Source: Phoronis australis (lineage: Eukaryota; Phoronida; Phoronidae). From it: 64,000 nucleotides of DNA. This document shows, piece by piece, positions 45,888 through 58,550 of the stretch. The position numbers were made by a program, and so were the translations under genes. Every line of letters begins with the position of its first letter. Position 1 is the stretch's first letter. The notes below the pieces were generated by a model. The model did not search any database, had not been told where the DNA came from, and saw only the letters and a program-made list of their open reading frames with translations. The stretch is from the NCBI GenBank assembly GCA_002633005.1, contig NMRA01000058.1, positions 577,247 through 641,246 on the forward strand, in the 5' to 3' direction.

Positions 45888-46721
45888 GGCCCGTAGCCAG
45901 GGGGCGTTCGGGGGGTTCGATCAAACCCCCCCCCCTCCGAGGAAAAGGTCCAGCCCTAGCCTATCCGATAGGATAAGATGGGGTTTAGTAAATGGACAAA
46001 AAATTGTTTTAACTACAAGTTCTACTAACCACTATCATAACAAAGTTGACATTAATTTTGAATTTACTTCTGATGTAAAGCGCTTTACATAATCATCGGT
46101 TCGTATCCGGCCCGAGTGGTGACTGCGTACTGACGATCAGAGGAGGCTTTGCGTTATTCATCGGCATTGAAAGCGCGTGACTGGTCTCTACACCATAGGG
46201 TAACACAGGAGTCTAGAAGTAAGTGTCTATGCCTAACTCAAATTTCATAGCATCGAGAGAGATCCCAAAAGTGGTGCGGTGTGAATGCCTTTAAAATCGA
46301 CCGTCAAGAAACAAAACAGCAGAAAATGGGTTTGTTATTTGCTACTTTGGCGTACTTTCTAGCATAGTTTAGATTAATTGCAGGCATTTGTTTTCTTTTT
46401 GATTGTGGATTGGTGGATTGACGTGCATGCGTGTACACATGTGTGCGTTTCCGTTCTTTTAAATTCAGTACACACCGACGGTATGTTCACTGACTATTCT
46501 GTCGTTTCTCAAAAATCAGACATTTTGCTACCGCGTTTTCTTGCACTGAAAAATCCCCGCATGTTCACATTATTTGGTAAGTCTAGACCTAATGAAAACC
46601 TTGGTCAATGAAGAAAGTCTTCTCTTGTCAATCAATGTCAATGGCGCACTGCTTCACAGATTTCATATGAGCAACAATTTTGATGGAAAAGATTTCCAAG
46701 GTTGCTTGTAAATGACCGAGG

Positions 46722-46815
46722 GTTCACTACTCCGAAAGTTCGCTACCTTCGAAAGTTCACCACTTCGAATGTCCACAATTCCAAAACCAGAACTCCGACA
46801 TTTCATTACTCTGAT
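46722..46815 (+). repeat. 16-bp minisatellite of the 'TTCACTACTCCGAA' type, locus 2
   Basis: About six diverged 16-17-bp units (GTTCACTACTCCGAAA and variants), inside the first extra segment of TIR element copy 2. Confidence 0.7.
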
Positions 46816-47469
46816 TTTCTACTAATGATTCAGAACTGAAAATGAATAAGATATTGTACTGGTGTCCATTTAATAATCACTTAAAGAGTGTGTAAGACTT
46901 GAATAGTCCGGAAGAGTTTGATTTACATTGTTTACAAAAAAGCTCAGTTCCAATCACTGGCAATCTTGATTCTTGAATCTAACTAAAGACTCATTCTCAA
47001 TTAGGGACAAAAAGGGGCACGGGTCCGGCGACCAACGGCGGTTTTAAATTTCATAAGATTGAATGAGACTTCGTGAAGACTGGCAGGGACAGGGTAACCT
47101 ACTAACTACATTTAGTTTCGACCCGGCCGTGCGAGTAGTTCCGGTGGGTGAGGTTGAAGCGCAGCGGCCCTAAACTTTTCTGTCGCGCTGTGAGACGACG
47201 CGATCTTGAAATGAGATAGATGAATGTATCGTGGTCGATAATTCATCAACATTCCTACTTCATATTATTTTTTAAATGCAAGTACGTACTCATTTTTCCG
47301 TATTCGTAAGACATACGGGCAACATGCACCTGGAAGTCCACTCGGCAAACAAAGTGATTTATTAGCCGGGTGTATTGTTGTCGGTACAGTTGCATCTAAT
47401 AACCGAAGTGTCGCTTATTTTTACATGTAAAAGTACAGCAATTACATCTGATTCAGAAATTTTAGACAT

Positions 47470-47549
47470 TTTCGGAGAAGTGAACCTTCGGAGTGGTGAA
47501 CCTTCGGTAGTGAACTTTCGGAATAGTGAACCGGCGGAATCAGTAGTGG
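47470..47549 (-). repeat. 16-bp minisatellite of the 'TTCACTACTCCGAA' type, locus 3, inverted
   Basis: TTCGGAGAAGTGAACC, TTCGGAGTGGTGAACC and so on: about five units in the opposite orientation to locus 2, inside the second extra segment of the same element. Confidence 0.75.
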
Positions 47550-49436
47550 TCTGTTCCCATTTCCAGCGATGTAAGCAACTTTTAACAAAAATACTATCAG
47601 ATGAAAAATTACGTCAAGCCATTCTCTGACTAAATATTTCCATCTGAGTATGTGATGAGGTGTAATCACTCATTTAAAAAAGCCCGACTTGAAAGTTTGG
47701 CAGTAGGTAGGAGTAACGCCATGTAGAGAACCTCTCGCTTAAAATGGTCACCGCTCAGATTCCCTTAGCCCCAGACAACTTTTATGATGGCTATTCAGCT
47801 CGCCCTTTGTATTGACGTAGATCTGAGCTAATGAAGACGAAAGGTAATAGCTAGCACTACTCTCTCGAAAATGATGGTTGTTAGTAAACCCAAATTGGTT
47901 TTCTGTGGCATTTGCACAAAGTTACAGCCTGCTACTGTAGAGAGCAGTTTTAACTTGGTACATTTTAAATATTACAAAATGACTAAAAAAGTTAATTTGT
48001 GTTCATCTTGACCATGGGCAACTTCTCAAAGGAACGATGGTTTTAAATATGTTTCATACCGGTTTTTGTTATTTCATTTTAATACTCATGTTGTTGTTTT
48101 TTCTCACAGATTGATATTTTTTATTTTATCTTTAAACTTGAAGTACCAAAAACAGTAGTAGGTTTGATCGCCAGCGAAACTTAATTAGTTTAGCTAATTG
48201 TGAACCCATCCCTGAACTTTCCAGATTACAGGTACATTAAACATTTCACAGCGAACAAAACCACACGTGTCAGTAGTTCAAGTTTAATCTTTATTAGAAC
48301 TCAAATCAAAAAAGTACAAAAGTGCAAATGGTGATAGTCAAACTGAAGATTTAGAATCTCTGGGCGATTTCGGTTGCGCTAACTACATGACTATTCTAGC
48401 TTTTTGTCAGCCATAAAAATATGGAGTGGGCACAAGTTAAATACAACTGTTTCCTAGTCAAAAATCTTGTTACATGAGATTGAAAGAATATTAAAAGAAT
48501 AATCCATGTGATATATTGTTAACTCTGATCAGCGTTTGTAAATCCTCCGATTGTATCGATGCGCTTGGTCGTTTATCTTCAATCATAACCAATGTTTGTA
48601 GTTTTTAGCTTTTAAGTTCATCGATTTTTGAAAATCCAAAACCTGACTTGATTGTTTTTTCCAGCTGAATTCCGACGTGGTATTCGTTTTTCACAAAAAA
48701 TATTTATTAATGCATGTTGACAATTCTCCATTATGTACAGACAGTGATGCTTACCACAGTTCATGGTCGGGTAATTTCACTAAATTGGGTCTCGCTCGCG
48801 CAGGACATTGCGGTCAACTCACACAACCGTATCCGACACGGGCGCCGCACTCTCTTTAATCCTGGTGAAACCCGCTCAGAAGGAAGGACGGTGATTGTAA
48901 GCGTATTATTCACGGTATGGCGAGAACGTTAGTCTATATTTATGGATTACATTATGTCCGAATTTGATTCCTGTTGTTTTCGAGCAACCGTCACGACATC
49001 CTCATTTCTGGTATTAAAAATTCCGTCTTGTCTCAGGAATATAGAGCTGAGAGCCATCGTTGTGGATACTGATTTCCCTTCCCCATAATTGACCTGCGTG
49101 AAGCGCCTTACCAAGAACACAAGTGTTGACGCTTGTAAATGTCCACCTTTCCAGAAATTCGAACCACCCCCGCCCGCCCAATGCTGGCTACGGGCCTGTT
49201 AAATGTGGAGCCATCTTCTTATTTTTACTTTGGATGTTTGTATATAGATATTTTCAAAGTGTCCACGGATAGATCTGCCAGTAAGGGGTGGCGAATGGTC
49301 GGATTCTGATCCTCTTCTCCCTCACGACCAGACACGTGGTGTTCTCGTTGACAGTGCTCATCTTTTCTCATGAATGTAATCATTTTCCTACAAGCTGTAA
49401 TTCCCTCGTGTAAACTCCGGTTTCCCCTCCATGAAA

Positions 49437-49454
49437 TCCTGTATCCGCCACAAG
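49437..49454. mobile_element. Possible hAT-type terminus
   Basis: TCCTGTATCCGCCACAAG is a variant of the hAT-type end seen at 26989 and 35049, again preceded by C-rich sequence. Partner end not identified. Confidence 0.35.
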
Positions 49455-49459
49455 TCTCT

Positions 49460-50960
49460 GTTTACGGCCCCTGTAGTAATTGAGGCAATCGTCACAATTG
49501 CTTTATTAGCATATATCATTTCGTGAGGTCACGTGACACTAAGTGAAGGGATGATTGCCATTCCTTAGTATTTAAGTTGAAGCAATCTTTGTGCCTGTGA
49601 GACAAGCTCAATTACTACTTATGCGATGTCGTTCACGTCAATTACATCACAGAGACCTGATCTCTGCACAAGACAAGGGGTTGGAAGAAATATGGAATAA
49701 GTCCTTTTTCGAAAGCACACAAAAAGAATTCATCGGCGCTTTCGTGCCAAAAGTCGACTTAGTTACGTTTCCGTCAGCGGAGCTGTTCTAGGTGCATGTG
49801 GACCCTTTCGAAGACGCAAGACGCTTGCCTGTCTTAGAGAGCATTAAATTTATTCCTTATTACAGGCTTACGGTGTTAAGAAGGTCATCGATGTGTCCAA
49901 TCTACTTAGATTCTGACTAATTTACATTTTAACTTCATTTTACTTGTCACGGAACATAACAGCGCCCTAATATCAAACCCCGAAAGTTTGTGTTGTAGGT
50001 AAACTTGTAAGCAATCGTTGTTTTGTTTACATGCTTACGAAAACACCTCTATACAATTGTTGACCTTGTGCACGCGCAGCATCGTTTGAACCTCGGGTCA
50101 AAAGGTCACAATAAAAGTTAAAAATAATCATCAAAATTTCAATCGCTGCTAGTGCAACATTTTATGACGGATTTGTAGGGATTCTTTAGGAATCTGAAAA
50201 TGGTAACGTGACAGTGACTTTGGTAGGAAATGGAGCGAAATTAGAAATTTATGCATAAAATATTCATTGCAAGAAATGGTTCTCATAGACAGCCTTCATA
50301 AGAATTTCATGTCTGAAGGTCAGTCGTAAATAGCTGGGCTTCAATGCGAAACACCAAATGATAAGCCCGGCCGACGCTTTGTGCCACTAAATTGCTTATA
50401 TATATTGTCTCTTATCGTCTTCCAGCTTTACAATAAGACCTACCACGATGCCATAAAAAATGCACAGCACGCCTGAATACACACAGGGTTGTCGTTGCCC
50501 AGAGTTTATGATTATTTTTCAATGAGCGTCGGACTTGTCCAATCTGCACTATGTTTGAAAACAGTTCGAGGGTCTGACCCATTAACTGCATGGAATGGTC
50601 GTATTTCAATGATGTTGTCAATAAAACAATATTTTGTGACCGTAAAGTTTTACGTGCACGTGTAAAGTGACATGGTGTTTTTATGGGAATTTCATGGCTT
50701 TATAGATTACGTGGCGATCAGGCAGTCACAGCAGGAAAGCGCGTTTTTCATCGAAATTATGCAGTGCAGTAGACCTACTTTCAAAGAACTTGCACGATAG
50801 AAAGTTTTATGATCTGTTCACCAGTTTGGATTATATTTCCATACTGCGGATCACGAGTTGATTCCCAAGGAGGATGATATAAATTTGGCTAGGCACATTC
50901 TGAAAAGTCGACTAAGGCCATTTTGATTTTGTTTATCTTGTGGCGGCCTCCACGCAGTTA
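49460..50960. other. No gene supported
   Basis: Includes a 66-codon plus-strand ORF (49591-49791) and a minus-strand segment (50412-50640) open in more than one frame; neither is identifiable. Confidence 0.35.
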
Positions 50961-50967
50961 TCTGGAT

Positions 50968-51037
50968 AATTAATTGAACGACTTCCGTACTGTTACTTCC
51001 GTACGTAAGTGACAGTAAGGAAGTTGTTCAATCAATT
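50968..51037. repeat. Long hairpin: 31-bp arms, 8-nt loop
   Basis: The left arm 50968-50998 and right arm 51007-51037 pair with only a few mismatches (AATTAATTGAACGACTTCC against the complement AATTGATTGAACAACTTCC). The loop is CCGTACGT. Could be a snap-back mobile element remnant or a hairpin RNA source. Confidence 0.8.
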
Positions 51038-51039
51038 CG

Positions 51040-53020
51040 CATAGGCACATCGGATATCTCTTGAAGAGGCTCCTGGAATAGTAGTGACCGATGTGACGAA
51101 ATAAAAAATTTAATGAATTTGTTAAAGCATTTAGAACAATACCCGTTTTGCCAATAAAAAGTAAACTTTCTGCTGATAGGCTACTAACTTGTTCCTACTC
51201 ATGATCAGCGGTTACTATGACAACTCAACATGTTGAACTTGATCTCGTGCAACTACAGGGAACGCCAAGTCTTTCCAAGTGCAGAAATCGCCAACAATTT
51301 GGAAAAGGAATAAGGCTAGCCAATTGTCATAGATGTAAGTGGTCCAAATAAATAGTTCGTGTCTTGGCGGAAGGTATGCTTGCGTAGCTAATTAAAATAC
51401 TCGAACGTCGGAAGGGATCGCGTACTCCGTACTCCTAAAAAGCCTAATGGCACTTGTCTTGTCGTGTCTCATGTTAGCGCAATATCCGACGTACACACCA
51501 GCTTCAGGCGAGGCACAAAGTTTGAAATGAAATACGTTTTAGGTTCCCAGGAGTGGAGTACTATTTAGGGGACCCAGTTACATTATGTTGTACGTATTAG
51601 GAACACGGGGATATTATTTGGCCAAACCAGGACTCAGAATCTATTCTCCGAACTCCCTTTCCACTCAAACCCTGACTTGAAACGTAATTACTTAAGTACT
51701 GCATGATTTAAGATCAAAATTGTAACTTAAGTCGAAGTATGCCATGCAATTGGACGTTTTTTCGATAGGCGGTCGTAGCTCATCTTTTACGAAAAATACA
51801 ATTTGTTTTAAAAACGAAAAAAGAGTTGATATTAACCTCACTGTTGATCCGGTAAAAGCTGCTAAAATCTTCTTTCTGCCTGTCAAAAATAATTGCTAAA
51901 AATAGTAACTATAGCTACATTACCGTCTTAGAGATTACGGATTAGCAGCCTCTCTTCTACTAGAAACGCATGATGCTTAGTAAAATGTTCACAACATTCA
52001 ACAATAACAAACTTATGATAGGTAAACTTGAGAAAATCAGTGTTGATTTTTCCTCTCACTCGGAGCTTATCAATCGCATCAGTCAAACTCGTGTTTTTCG
52101 AGCATATGCATACCAGGTGACCTTCATATTAATATCTACCTTTCAATTGTTGAATAAATTCTTTATTTCGAAATTGTCTTGCTAGAAAGATGGCATTATT
52201 GGTGGAAAGAAATAAACTCATTTCAGCAAGCCGTGCTTTGTAAACCTATGGAGTGATGGTCGACTGGTGAATGACGAACAATGCAATAGGTGTTGAATAT
52301 TTCGCTCGGAACGAATTTAGCGGGTGAAGTCCTATTGATTTTTTTTCAGATCTTTGTTTATCACACAAATATTGTCTATGAAGCTTTAATGTGTGAGGCC
52401 TAGATGACACCAGTTGTCATGCGTTTCCCATGGCCGCCGCCAGAGCTTTATGATGTCCCGGAATTAACGATTGTTGTTTGAGAACGGCTATTGGTGTGTT
52501 CTTTACCACCTAGCGACACGCTGAGAACCAGCGAGGACTGCTTGTAGAGTTTTTCGGTGAGCCTAGAATAACAATAATTGTGTGAGAACGACTATTGTCG
52601 GATCACCTCTCGGGAGATAGAGCTAGTTAGGGCCAGTAGTGCAATCTCCGCTTTCAAGGGCCCTGCTACAAAATCAGCTTTGTTTTAGGGGACTAGCGAG
52701 TCGTTTTAGGTGGATGTAACGAAGCAATTCCGTCCCCGACGGCGGACTGAGTTTGTCCGAGTTTAGTTCTAACATTTTACAATTAATTTTTGACTATCGC
52801 AAACAGCTAATAATATGCCCTTAGTTCAACTAAGGATCTGTGAATGCACAATTGACTGATCAATAGCTGATAAACCAACATCACTGTGCTGAAATGTATA
52901 AACAGAAGACGGAGCTAGATTATCTAACGTGGAGAACGTCGACATAAATTCGAGTTTAAGTTGGTGATACAATGGTTGCTCTCGATTGATTGTGCCGGTT
53001 CCACTGCGGGTCGCCCTGCT
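51040..53020. other. No gene supported
   Basis: A diverged direct repeat (GAGAACGGCTATTG near 52480, GAGAACGACTATTG near 52585) is the only structure noted. Confidence 0.35.
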
Positions 53021-53022
53021 AC

Positions 53023-53081
53023 TAAGACATCTGTTGGTTTATAAGCAGGAAGTCGTCTTCGAGAACCAATCAGATGTCTTA
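53023..53081. repeat. Inverted repeat, 17/18-bp arms
   Basis: TAAGACATCTGTTGGTT (53023-53039) pairs with AACCAATCAGATGTCTTA (53064-53081) with a single one-base bulge; 24-nt loop. Confidence 0.75.
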
Positions 53082-54026
53082 CCCAGTTCCTCTAACAAGG
53101 CCAGCGAAGAAAATCAAGTGTATGTAAGACTTTCCCTGAGTAAAAAATCTTAGTACAATAATACGGGAATAAATACTAGATTTATATCTCCTATACTTGA
53201 GTATGGGCACTGCACTATTGTCAGTACAAAAAGAAAAAGCACCTGTAGCATTCACTCTCCAATGAAAAGCGGGAGCTTTCTAATGATATGCTAAGTTGTC
53301 TCTTCGTCCTGTCCACACACCTTATCGAACACTTCGTTCTCGAGTCATCAAAGCACACAACTTGGACTCCAGTTCAAATATTTCAAAATTGTCGAGTACT
53401 GATAAGGAGCCATTGAGCCTTTGATATCAATATTTATCCCGATCTCAACCTTTTACACTCGCTGACATTAGGGCACGCTATGTACACATAGCTTGCCAAT
53501 CTACAATTGGATTACCAGTGTTGCATGTCCTTGTGATACTAGTTATACAATTCAAGCCATGTTTATAAAAGATAGTAGTATTCACGATACGTGTAACTTT
53601 ACAATATCAGTACAAGGTAGTGTCTTCGAACGGACCGTCGGAGGACTTGACTTACACACATCGTGATTCACGTTTTGTTTGCATCTTTAAGCACAAACCG
53701 AATAATCAACATAACTTAAACGTACAGATATTCTTAGGCCCAAACCATTGAACATTCGTCACCGTTTGAAAACATCCGAGACATGAGGTGGTTTCCCAAT
53801 AAAAGCTGCATTTAAAATTAATAGATAATTGTTCAAATCTTCGCACTGCAGATTCGTATTTCACTACATAACTTCGCTCCTTGCCTGCGTTTAACTTTCC
53901 ACGCGGCCTTTCCCTAGAAACTTGAATAAGCCGTGTGACTGAGTTAACCTCTTACTTGACTTTTGACTGATTCCTAGCAGGGGCTAAATTATTCTAATCT
54001 CTTCTGACTCGGGAGTCGTGGTAAAA

Positions 54027-54185
54027 ATGCCGCAAGGTACACCACGAAACGTAGCAACGAAGACTGGCCGTCACAACAAGGGTGAAGAATGGTCACCTCA
54101 ACAATATAATGGGGAACTCGACATTTCACTGAGTGCAGCAAATGAAACTAGAGACCTTCCGATGGAAATGTCTGAATTCAGATAA
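54027..54185 (+). CDS. Small coding-like ORF or first exon (52 aa)
   Basis: ATG 54027 opens 52 codons (MPQGTPRNVATKTGRHNKGE...) of balanced, hydrophilic composition unlike the AT-rich surroundings, stopping at 54183-54185. The end reads TTCAG-ATAAGT, which would be a perfect exon/donor boundary if the A were a G, so it may be a first exon with a mutated donor or simply a small ORF. The same frame stays open for another 102 codons after the stop, but that part is Asn/Lys/Phe-rich and unconvincing. No family recognised. Confidence 0.35.
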   Translation: MPQGTPRNVATKTGRHNKGEEWSPQQYNGELDISLSAANETRDLPMEMSEFR

Positions 54186-56487
54186 GTGCTCCGTCACGAA
54201 AGCATTATGTATTTTATTTTTTCATCGTTCGGGTCAAAACTGAATAACAAAAAGTCTATCTCATCGAATAATAATCGCAAAAATGTGAGTTTCGTCCGTA
54301 AAAACGATATTGTCCATTTAAAGTGGCATGGAAGACGAAAGTCCATGGCAATATTTTTTTATTACAAGTTCACCGTTTTTGAAAATGCACCTTCCTCTCA
54401 CTGGGTACATACACGCGCATGCGCTTTCATCACTAATACTTCATATTTCATTCACCTGCGGGTCAACATGTTAAGATATCACGCTCCCAAATAAGGGAAC
54501 TTGCATTACGTGACCATGCGAGCGCAGTGATCACCGTTTTGCAGATCTTTTTTGAATTCGAGACAGAGAGATAAGTACTTTTTATGGCATAAATATTTCA
54601 AATATCAAGAAAAGCATCTAATCTCAAAACTTAATTGAGCCCTGTTGAAATAGCCTTATTTTTACATTTTTGCTTTGGTTACGCTTAACAACCGTGAACG
54701 TACGAGGTTACACAAAAGTTGGTTGTCATTGATTGGCCGCCGATACGGTTGTACTCGCCGCTCGTTATCAATCAGATAAACGTCAATTTGTGCAAACAAA
54801 GTCGCGATCAAAGAATACTTATAATTGTTGTAAGGAGAGATACTATACTATAACATCTACCTAATTGCTTCGTAGCACTATTATTCCCAAGTAAAATAAG
54901 GGCAAAACTCAACAATGTACTTTTTGTACCATGGAAATATCTGCCTTTTTCGGTTCATACATTTATCATGCGAAAGTGGCCTCCTTTGATTGTCTTTTTA
55001 AAATGATATTTGAATTCTCACAAATGAAAAGTATAATATACCCTCGTCACTGTAAAAGATTTCGTTGGCTTTGTCCTTAAACAACAATCATTCTATGAAA
55101 GTTAGTGTTCAGCTTCTTCATGAATGCGGGAATGTGGTCCCGTTAGGTGTCACCACTTCACGCACACGCCCCAAAGTTTTGTACGGCCTTGACTTTTTTC
55201 ACAAAAATAAAAGTTCACTGATTTCACCTAAACCAACACGACAATTAGTGTATTTCTTTTTTCTGTTGGTCATCCTTACATGAAAGTGACGGATCATAAA
55301 TTTTAATTTTATAAGAACAGACGACACGCCCGACACACGACCCCAGGTGTGTCAGTGTCGTGTAAGATTACAGTCTGTGGTAACTACAGCTGTATGGGAA
55401 AGTTTGTCCAAACAAATGAACCAGGAATGTCGAAACTGGCCGTGGCCGTGACTACAGTATTTTCTGAAAAAACTGAAACTGGTTTTACAGTGCGTTGTAC
55501 CATGGACTTCCAGTATGCATACCGTAAATCTTCTGATAGGGGTCTCAGTGGGTGTTTATTAAGATGATTTCAGACGTGTTCCAGATCCGGCACGACGGTT
55601 TAAAAGACACGGCATCTTTTAGTCATGGGGACCCGTCGTTTTTTAGTTTCATGGGAGCGAATCTCCGACTTCTATGAGAAACCAGGCTTCTATTAGAAGC
55701 TTCACGGCAAGTACACGGTTGCGTTATAAAGATGAATGTTAGTGTTCCGTCTAGTTCACGTTTCTCATATTAAAGTTGGATATTGATTCAGTTAACATCA
55801 CTCAAGGTGGTGGCCGTATTCAAAAGGTTATACTGTAATTCTGACTTGTGACTCCTGAATGAATGGTCAAACACTGTCACATTGTAATGCGGCCTTGTAA
55901 TGAGAATCACCTGTGTACTTTTAAAATCTATTAATCATGTACATATCAAGAGTTTTCAAAACTGATATTCAGGTCATTGATATTTATTCCAGTCGGTAGA
56001 AAAGTTAGAAATTTTCCTGACCTCATTGAATTCATTTTACGAATAAATATTCTCCCATTAAAAAGATAAATGGAGTTTTAGTGTTTTAAACAGTCATTGA
56101 AATATGTGCGCAAGTGACAAATAGATCATGAACTTGTTTACTGGCAAAAATGAACGCTAGAATGACGAACTAACTGAAATTTGATTCCTTAAATCTTACT
56201 AGAACTCCAAGTTTATGGACACAGGGTTGTGTAAACAAATTTGTCTTGCGTCAAGTGCAATGCTTCACTAACGTATGATGTCCGTGCGTCGCGCTGTGGG
56301 CTGAACGAGTTTGACTTCGGCACGTCAGCTGGTATCATCCGGCCATTCACAACCCACGCAGATTTGGTTAAACTGTGAATTGCCTTTCAGGAGAGACTAT
56401 TGTAACTCAATCTGTCAATATTCAGAGGATCATCCCTGAACTTTTTATCAAGGTAGTTATTTAGTGGTCGTTATATGGGACGCAACA

Positions 56488-56631
56488 ATGGAGAATCGAG
56501 TGTTAAAGCGTACTCTGTCGTCTCCATGTGAATCGGGAAGAGAGGTTGCGGGAGAGAATGATCTTGTGGAAAGGGGGTTTAGCCACAGGACAGACACACG
56601 TGCGAATCAGGGGACAAAGGGGCGCTTGATG
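56488..56631 (+). CDS. Candidate first coding exon, 48 codons
   Basis: ATG in a strong context (CAACAATGG) opens 48 codons ending at a consensus GTAAGT donor in phase 0. The peptide is charged and Gly/Arg-rich (MENRVLKRTLSSPCESGREV...), with G/C-rich codons in an AT-rich region. A possible next phase-0 exon is 57116-57163 (acceptor TTTTTAATTTTAG, DIVHKFLVANTNWCKS, donor GTAAAT). No domain is recognised and later exons were not found with confidence. Confidence 0.45.
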
Positions 56632-57885
56632 GTAAGTTAGTCAATGCTTCCTGCCGGTAAAACTGTTTTCTTTATAGATTGCAAGTGCTTAACATTAATA
56701 CTTCCACCCTGAAGTGGAATGGGTCGTGCAATGGTGATCGGATTAAGATTTCTTATAAAAACCGACACAATGGAAAATTGTAGGCTTTGAAATCGGAAAT
56801 TCAAATACCAATCACCGATTTGCGCCTCACGTGTAAGCCGCATACCGTTCAATGATTTGTGCTTCTAGGTGAAATAAGGATACACCCAAAACAAACTACT
56901 ACAGTAATAAATTATATCCCTTATAAAAGGTTTTTAAGCTGCTCTATGACATATCAAATGTTTGAAGAATCTAATCAGTGGTACATATTTTTCTAGATAG
57001 CCAAATGCCAGGCGTTAACTGTGATGTTACGTGGAAGCAAATTCGTTGAGATGGGAGTATAAGATAAGATCAGATAAAATGAGAAAATATAAGATACTAA
57101 CTTTTTAATTTTAGGACATAGTACATAAATTTCTAGTTGCAAACACCAACTGGTGCAAGTCAGTAAATAGTAGTTATAATATTGTCATTTATTAACGAAC
57201 TGGTGATACATTAGACATGTACATATACATACAGTATATATATAATACAGATCACATATAAGGCCAGAAATGAGTAGTTAGTTCTGATCTCTACCAGACT
57301 CAATTCGAGATCTGCTCTCACCAGGGCTTGGAATTTTCTTTTTTTTTCAGATGATTTCCTTTTCTTGGTTTCAATTTCCTCTTATTTGATTTCCAGTTTC
57401 CTCTGTTTTGTCTCTTTTTATCATTATTTTGACTTTATTCACGCAAAAACTTTTATTTCAGTTAAATTATGCAACACAAACATATTTCTTCCATTCAACC
57501 TATTTATTTGTTGAACGATACATGTACATCACCTGGAAAATTTTCTTCTTTTAGTCATTGGTCATTCCAATCCCTGTTGCCGACTACACACCCACTCGCA
57601 TCAATTTCAGTCAAGTCAGGGTGGAAAAGCTATACAAAAACATGTAATTGAAGGTAAACAAGGTTTGGGACGCCACGAGTAAAAAATAATCCAGTATAAT
57701 TTTGCTCGTATCAGGTGGATTAACTTTTTTGAAAACGTCAGCAACTAAAAAATATCGCACTACCGACTTGCATAGTTAACGTGGTCACACATACGTCTTG
57801 GAAGCAAAGAACAAATTGCTCTCTAAAACACTGCATCGATACTTGCAACCAAAACAAACGATTTCTGGGAATTCTGAGGATCAGA

Positions 57886-58206
57886 TTACAGGTCGGTTAG
57901 ATTGGCGGTATACGTTTTCTGCACTTTAAACGCTCCAGGCCCATACCTGAGAACGATAATACCATGGTGAACTACGACCGTTTCGTCTAAAGAGATGACT
58001 ATAGGTTCATTTGGCTCATAAAAAAAATCTTTGCTTGGTCGTAAACCGATCGTCCTGTTTGATCTTTGTGATTGGTAATTTCTTTTACAAGTTCTAAATA
58101 CTTTTCTTGAAGTTCTACACATTATATGTGGCACCATCCTCAGAATAACATACATGAACAGAGTGTCGTTATTCTTAGATGGGTGCAGTGACCAACTAAG
58201 CCACAA
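57886..58206 (-). CDS. Unrecognised 106-codon ORF
   Basis: Open from about 58206 to 57886, best from ATG 58155. The stretch EPNEPIVISLDETVVVHHGI looks protein-like and is followed by a GTATGG donor-like site. No known family; the opposite strand is also partly open, so it may be chance. Confidence 0.2.
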   Translation of the reverse strand: MWLSWSLHPSKNNDTLFMYVILRMVPHIMCRTSRKVFRTCKRNYQSQRSNRTIGLRPSKDFFYEPNEPIVISLDETVVVHHGIIVLRYGPGAFKVQKTYTANLTDL

Positions 58207-58419
58207 CGACTGCCAGTGTTCAGTTTTGGGTCTGTCAGTACCCGAGTTTGGTGTTACCGCGGTTTGGCCAAGAAACTGTCAGACTCAAAGATCACTAATC
58301 TGTCCGTCAGTTCCAAGAACATGCATATGTTTTCATGAGCCAAGGAGTCGACTTTGACATTGACTCTGTGGTTTAAACAGCCCTAAATTGTCTGTACAAT
58401 GGACACGCTCAATTCTCAG

Positions 58420-58550
58420 GTGTCAGCAATTCTGTGCGAAAGCTTCTACAAACGCACAGTCAGTACAGCTTGCTGTACTTTTTTATACCTCCGAGTCAGT
58501 CAAATACTTTAACCTCAGACTGTACCACGTCCACACCAGATCCAAGAATA
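58420..58550 (+). CDS. Possible internal exon
   Basis: Bounded by an acceptor (CTCAATTCTCAG) and a GTAAGT donor, 131 nt, open in two frames. One reads a Ser/Thr/Pro-rich stretch (PPSQSNTLTSDCTTSTPDPR). Phase does not match the 56488 exon directly. Weak. Confidence 0.25.

Larger units (their letters stand above)
45888..49196. mobile_element. DNA transposon-like element with TIRs (copy 2, 3309 bp, interrupted)
   Basis: Ends GGCCCGTAGCCAG (45888) and CTGGCTACGGGCC (to 49196) form a perfect 13-bp inverted pair. It matches copy 1 (20640-22480) in blocks 46887-47291 and 47768-49196, but carries two extra segments (about 45925-46886 and 47292-47767). The flanks (ATCCA and TGTTA) show no duplication. 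Sequence around 48660-48910 is conserved between copies and may be a decayed coding or regulatory part. Confidence 0.8.

Noticed and set aside
50412-50640. Minus-strand segment whose frames look membrane-like (IFYGIVVGLIV), possibly a transporter exon
   Set aside because: More than one frame is open and equally protein-like. Stops interrupt the hydrophobic reading, and no splice pair supports it.
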